A DNA stretch of 17,188 nt. It comes from CAUZSM01 sp963582685 (lineage in GTDB: Archaea > Thermoplasmatota > Poseidoniia > Poseidoniales > Thalassarchaeaceae). This document shows, piece by piece, positions 14,527-17,188 of the stretch. Both the position numbers and the translations under genes were made by a program. Each line of letters starts with the position of its first letter. Position 1 is the stretch's first letter. Below the pieces are notes generated by a model. That model had not been told where the DNA came from and made no database searches. It was given only the letters and a program-made list of their open reading frames with translations. The DNA is taken from the NCBI GenBank assembly GCA_963582685.1, contig CAUZSM010000026.1, positions 1 to 17,188 on the forward strand, given 5' to 3'.

Positions 14527-15237
14527 TCATTCCTCAGAGAAATGCGAAGATTTGAGGATGGCCTCCAATTTCTGTTTGGATAACCGATGCATCCAAACCG
14601 CTCCAACAATGGTAACCAGCACGCTCACCACCATCGCGACCCACCACAGTGCATCTTTCTCTGGACCCACACCAGCAATGATGTCCGCCATATTCCCGAT
14701 GGTTGCCCCCCACCAAGCATACAGAATAGTTGGAAAGATGGTTGCAATATTTCCCAGCGTGTAGTCACGGTCTCTGATGTCAGTCGCTCCAAGAATGTAG
14801 TTGGAGAAATTGTAGGGGAGTACTAGTGAAAGTCGAATCAACACCGTGAGCGCCAATCCGTTTTCGGTAGTAGCCTCATCGATGGCCTTCCATTTTGGTT
14901 CATGCAGTTTTTTCTCGACCAGTTTTCTGCCTCCAAGCCTTCGAACGATGTAAAACGGAACAAGGGCACCGACATAGGCCCCTAGTACCCCAGCAACAAC
15001 TCCACCAGCGAATCCAAACAGGGCGCCCGCGACTAGTTTCATCAATGATGAAGGCACCATTAGAGTAGCGAGTATGACAAATAATCCGGAATAAATCAGT
15101 ACCCCTCCTATTCCCATATCGGCAAGGGGTGAAGCCCATTTGGAGAGTATGATGATGACCGGCATGAACACAATTGTATATCCTAAGTAAATCGAGACCC
15201 CGCCGAGTCCATACTTCAACTTCGACGAATCTACCAT
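14527..15237 (-). CDS. VTT-domain (TVP38/TMEM64, DedA-superfamily) membrane protein
   Basis: The 236-residue integral membrane protein has the VTT/SNARE-associated domain. Residues 62-104 read as the family signature: VPSSLMKLVAGALFGFAGG, a Gly/Ala-rich hydrophobic stretch, then VPFYIVRRLGGRK. Residues 131-153 give TVLIRLSLVLPYNFSNYILG, the second conserved re-entrant/helical region with its Arg and Pro. Further TM helices lie at about 15-33, 44-61, 163-185 and 196-216. Members of this superfamily include lipid scramblases and proteins tied to membrane-potential homeostasis; the substrate here is unknown. I chose ATG 15235-15237. The frame extends back to a TTG at 15315 inside the preceding gene, but those 26 residues look non-conserved. 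It follows the aconitase-family gene by 50 bases on the same strand and precedes top6B by 129 bases. Confidence 0.88.
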   Translation of the reverse strand: MVDSSKLKYGLGGVSIYLGYTIVFMPVIIILSKWASPLADMGIGGVLIYSGLFVILATLMVPSSLMKLVAGALFGFAGGVVAGVLGAYVGALVPFYIVRRLGGRKLVEKKLHEPKWKAIDEATTENGLALTVLIRLSLVLPYNFSNYILGATDIRDRDYTLGNIATIFPTILYAWWGATIGNMADIIAGVGPEKDALWWVAMVVSVLVTIVGAVWMHRLSKQKLEAILKSSHFSEE

Positions 15238-15287
15238 GCGTAACCCACTGATGTGTACCCCTTCGTCATGTCGGAGAGTGGTTGCGC

Positions 15288-17188
15288 TCAAGCTGAAAAC
15301 AGGTGGGGATGCCAAGCAGTAATCTTGCCTGTAAATGCGCTTGCCATCACTGTGAGCGGCGAGGCAAGATACAGTCTGCCCGGGCCACTGCGACCCTGAA
15401 AATTCCTGTTTATTGCAGAAATTGTCACCTGTTCTACGAGGTCCGATACACCCGGGCCAGCACCGATGCAGGCGCCGCAGCCGGGGTCAATCAGATTGAT
15501 TCCCGCGCTCTCAAATAATTCAATCCACCCGTTGCGCTCAGCGAGGTCTTTTACCGTCCTAGAGCCGAACTGAATGTAGCAAACCACTCCGTCTGCAATG
15601 GAAAGTCCGGCGTCGACTGCAGCCTGAGTAACCATTGCATAATAGGCGAAGTCATCCTCTTTTCCGGCGGTACAGGAGCCAGCGTAGGCGATATCAATCG
15701 CAACCTCACCGATATCAGAAATGTATGCCCCATTGGTCGGGTCACTTGGTATTCCTTTGTCCGGGTCACCCGGATGGGCCACCATAGGTCGGATTTGTCG
15801 GAGGTCGATGGTGTGAACTCCCCCATCATACGTTGCTCCTTCATCAGGAAGCACGAATGCTGCTCGAATATCTCCCTCAGTGAATCCATCCCTTCGCGCT
15901 AACAACCATTCCACGGTCAGGTCATCTGGCTCGCAGATGCCAGTTTTTGCGCTGCATTCAGTCGCCATGTTACAGAGGGTCGCCCGCTCGTCCATTGACA
16001 AAGATGCCAGCCCCTCGCCGCCGAATTCCATCGAGCGGTCGAGAGTTTCAGAGTTAGCAGCATATTTCCAAAGAATGTGAAGAATCACGTCTTTAGCAGT
16101 GCATCCAGGGTCCAATTTCCCGATTAATTCGAAGCGGATTGATTCTGGCACATTAACGAAAGCAAACTGATTGTAGATTAGGTTGGCATATTCAGTTGAT
16201 CCCACACCATAGGTCAGCGCATTGGAAGCACCACCCATGCAAGTATGAGAATCAGTGGCTTGGATGAAATCCCCGACATCGATGAACTCCTCGCGCGCAA
16301 CCTGATGACAAATTCCCGGCGAAATCCCACCCTGCGCAGAGTAGTCCCTCACCCCTGTATGCAGTTGGAAAGTTTTCTGCATGTCCCGCAGAGTCTGAAT
16401 TTTATCAGAAAAGGGGCTGTATCTTGGAACATCTGTTGCATACAGCAAATGGTCCTCAAACACAGCAAATTTTGGTGGATTAGGTAGTATGTAATCGGGT
16501 CCGTATTCAGTCTTGAGGAATTCATGTACCTGTGCTGTGGTGAACTCGTGAGAGTATCCACCGTCCACTTTCGCAATGACGGCATCACCCGGCGATACAT
16601 AGGGAATTGAGCCATTTTGTCCGAATAATTTGTTCGCAATCATTTTCTCAACCATAGTCATTGGTCGGGGTGGATTAGTTACCTCTGGAAGTGATATTTC
16701 ACCAGATTTCATTCGTTCGGCAAAGGGGAAAAGGCCTCCACTTTCAATGATAAGGGCGGTAACTGAGTCATATTTTGATGTAAATTCTGAGAGGGGAAGG
16801 CTTTCTCCAGACTGCAAACGAATCAATATTTCATGGTCACCCATCAACTGCCCGAGATTGATGTTATTCCGTTCATGGATAGGGGCAAATGAGGCAGCAA
16901 TAATCAATCGTATTCCTGACCATCGCTCACATTGAGCAGCAGTTTCTCGACTTGAGCCAGTACCCTTGCGATGTCCTGAGACTATTACCTCAAATCCACC
17001 ATTTTTCAGCGCGTGAGGTTCGAATAATCTCTGACCTTCATGCATCAGACCAGCATAGGAGTTCTCTGCAATGAGGACCGGATCGTGATCAAAGCAAACC
17101 CACGCGGGGGTCATCACATCGGTATTGATGTCATCTAGCAGATCATCAATACTGAGATCTTCCATTTGCAGATCAAGTCCGTCATAGA
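15288..17188 (-). CDS. Aconitase-superfamily hydro-lyase, swivel domain fused N-terminal to the catalytic domain (5' end probably outside window)
   Basis: From ATG 17165 the product has 625 residues, but the frame is open to the window edge. The extra residues (YDGLDLQ) look like part of the family's N-terminal stretch, so the gene is probably cut. Numbered from that ATG, the swivel (LeuD-like) domain comes first: DDINTDVMTPA (11-21) and GTGSSRET (68-75, active-site Ser/Arg). The [4Fe-4S] catalytic part follows: FEDHLLY (Asp238, His239), ATDSHTCMGG (303-312), iron-sulfur ligands Cys498 (AGSCTAGKED), Cys563 and Cys566 (GCGACIG), and SAINRNFQGRSG (583-594). Such enzymes isomerise hydroxy acids by dehydration and rehydration (citrate, isopropylmalate, homocitrate and relatives). 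The usual CTN reads CTA and CGPC reads CGAC. All three cluster cysteines are present, so it should be active; the substrate cannot be assigned. The VTT gene follows 50 bases downstream. Confidence 0.88.
   Translation of the reverse strand, partial: YDGLDLQMEDLSIDDLLDDINTDVMTPAWVCFDHDPVLIAENSYAGLMHEGQRLFEPHALKNGGFEVIVSGHRKGTGSSRETAAQCERWSGIRLIIAASFAPIHERNNINLGQLMGDHEILIRLQSGESLPLSEFTSKYDSVTALIIESGGLFPFAERMKSGEISLPEVTNPPRPMTMVEKMIANKLFGQNGSIPYVSPGDAVIAKVDGGYSHEFTTAQVHEFLKTEYGPDYILPNPPKFAVFEDHLLYATDVPRYSPFSDKIQTLRDMQKTFQLHTGVRDYSAQGGISPGICHQVAREEFIDVGDFIQATDSHTCMGGASNALTYGVGSTEYANLIYNQFAFVNVPESIRFELIGKLDPGCTAKDVILHILWKYAANSETLDRSMEFGGEGLASLSMDERATLCNMATECSAKTGICEPDDLTVEWLLARRDGFTEGDIRAAFVLPDEGATYDGGVHTIDLRQIRPMVAHPGDPDKGIPSDPTNGAYISDIGEVAIDIAYAGSCTAGKEDDFAYYAMVTQAAVDAGLSIADGVVCYIQFGSRTVKDLAERNGWIELFESAGINLIDPGCGACIGAGPGVSDLVEQVTISAINRNFQGRSGPGRLYLASPLTVMASAFTGKITAWHPHLFSA

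Noticed and set aside
14472..14527. Direct repeat AGTAGGTT at 14472-14479 and 14520-14527
   Set aside because: Eight bases twice in about 56 bases is close to chance, and one copy touches the VTT stop codon.
15238..15315. Longer VTT protein starting at TTG 15315
   Set aside because: It would overlap the upstream gene by 28 bases from a rare start codon, and the added residues do not look like part of the family's N-terminus.
1..17188. tRNA, rRNA, CRISPR, insertion sequence or prophage
   Set aside because: Gaps are short and show no cloverleaf, regular spaced repeats, transposase or terminal inverted repeats by eye; the Asp-codon repeats in FG-GAP genes are protein repeats, not CRISPR.

Overview
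The window reads as archaeal chromosome, most probably from a planktonic marine euryarchaeon of the Marine Group II (Poseidoniales/Thalassoarchaea) type. The assignment is an inference. It rests on an adjacent pair of topoisomerase VI subunit genes, very large secreted proteins built from beta-propeller and Ig-like modules, tandem FG-GAP/VCBS proteins, a bacterial-looking glycerolipid acyltransferase and roughly 50% GC. Genes are tightly packed, often with no or weak Shine-Dalgarno sites and with some GTG starts. I found no rRNA, tRNA, CRISPR or mobile element, and no gene-free stretch longer than about 130 bases.

Layout. Bases 1-9489 are read on the plus strand: the tail of an FG-GAP repeat protein cut by the window edge; a complete FG-GAP lipoprotein with seven Ca-loop repeats; a HIT-family nucleotide hydrolase/transferase; a Gpt2/Sct1-like PlsC-superfamily acyltransferase with C-terminal membrane segments; a small DUF2299-like soluble protein; and a 1683-residue surface protein. 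Bases 9491-17188 are read on the minus strand. In transcription order they hold an aconitase-superfamily hydro-lyase (open at the right window edge), a VTT/TVP38-type membrane protein, topoisomerase VI B and A (overlapping by 4 bases), a two-TM membrane protein of unknown function, and an ArsR-like winged-helix regulator. The two groups converge with one base between their stop codons, and a perfect GC-rich hairpin lies just beyond the junction.

How the genes may work together. The plus-strand block is mostly envelope-related: two exported propeller proteins, a large anchored surface protein and a membrane-lipid acyltransferase. The minus-strand block centres on DNA topology (topoisomerase VI), followed by an uncharacterised membrane protein and a regulator that has a candidate operator directly in front of its own start. 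No complete metabolic pathway is visible.

Most interesting item. The 1683-residue surface protein has a seven-repeat beta-propeller in which a VWA (MIDAS-type) domain is inserted within the fourth repeat. It is followed by about six Ig-like modules, one transmembrane helix and a short cytoplasmic tail. That order parallels I-domain-containing integrin alpha chains, probably by convergence. Other leads are the candidate operator before the regulator, the hairpin at the convergent junction, the Gpt2-like acyltransferase in an archaeon, and the swivel-first fused aconitase-family enzyme.
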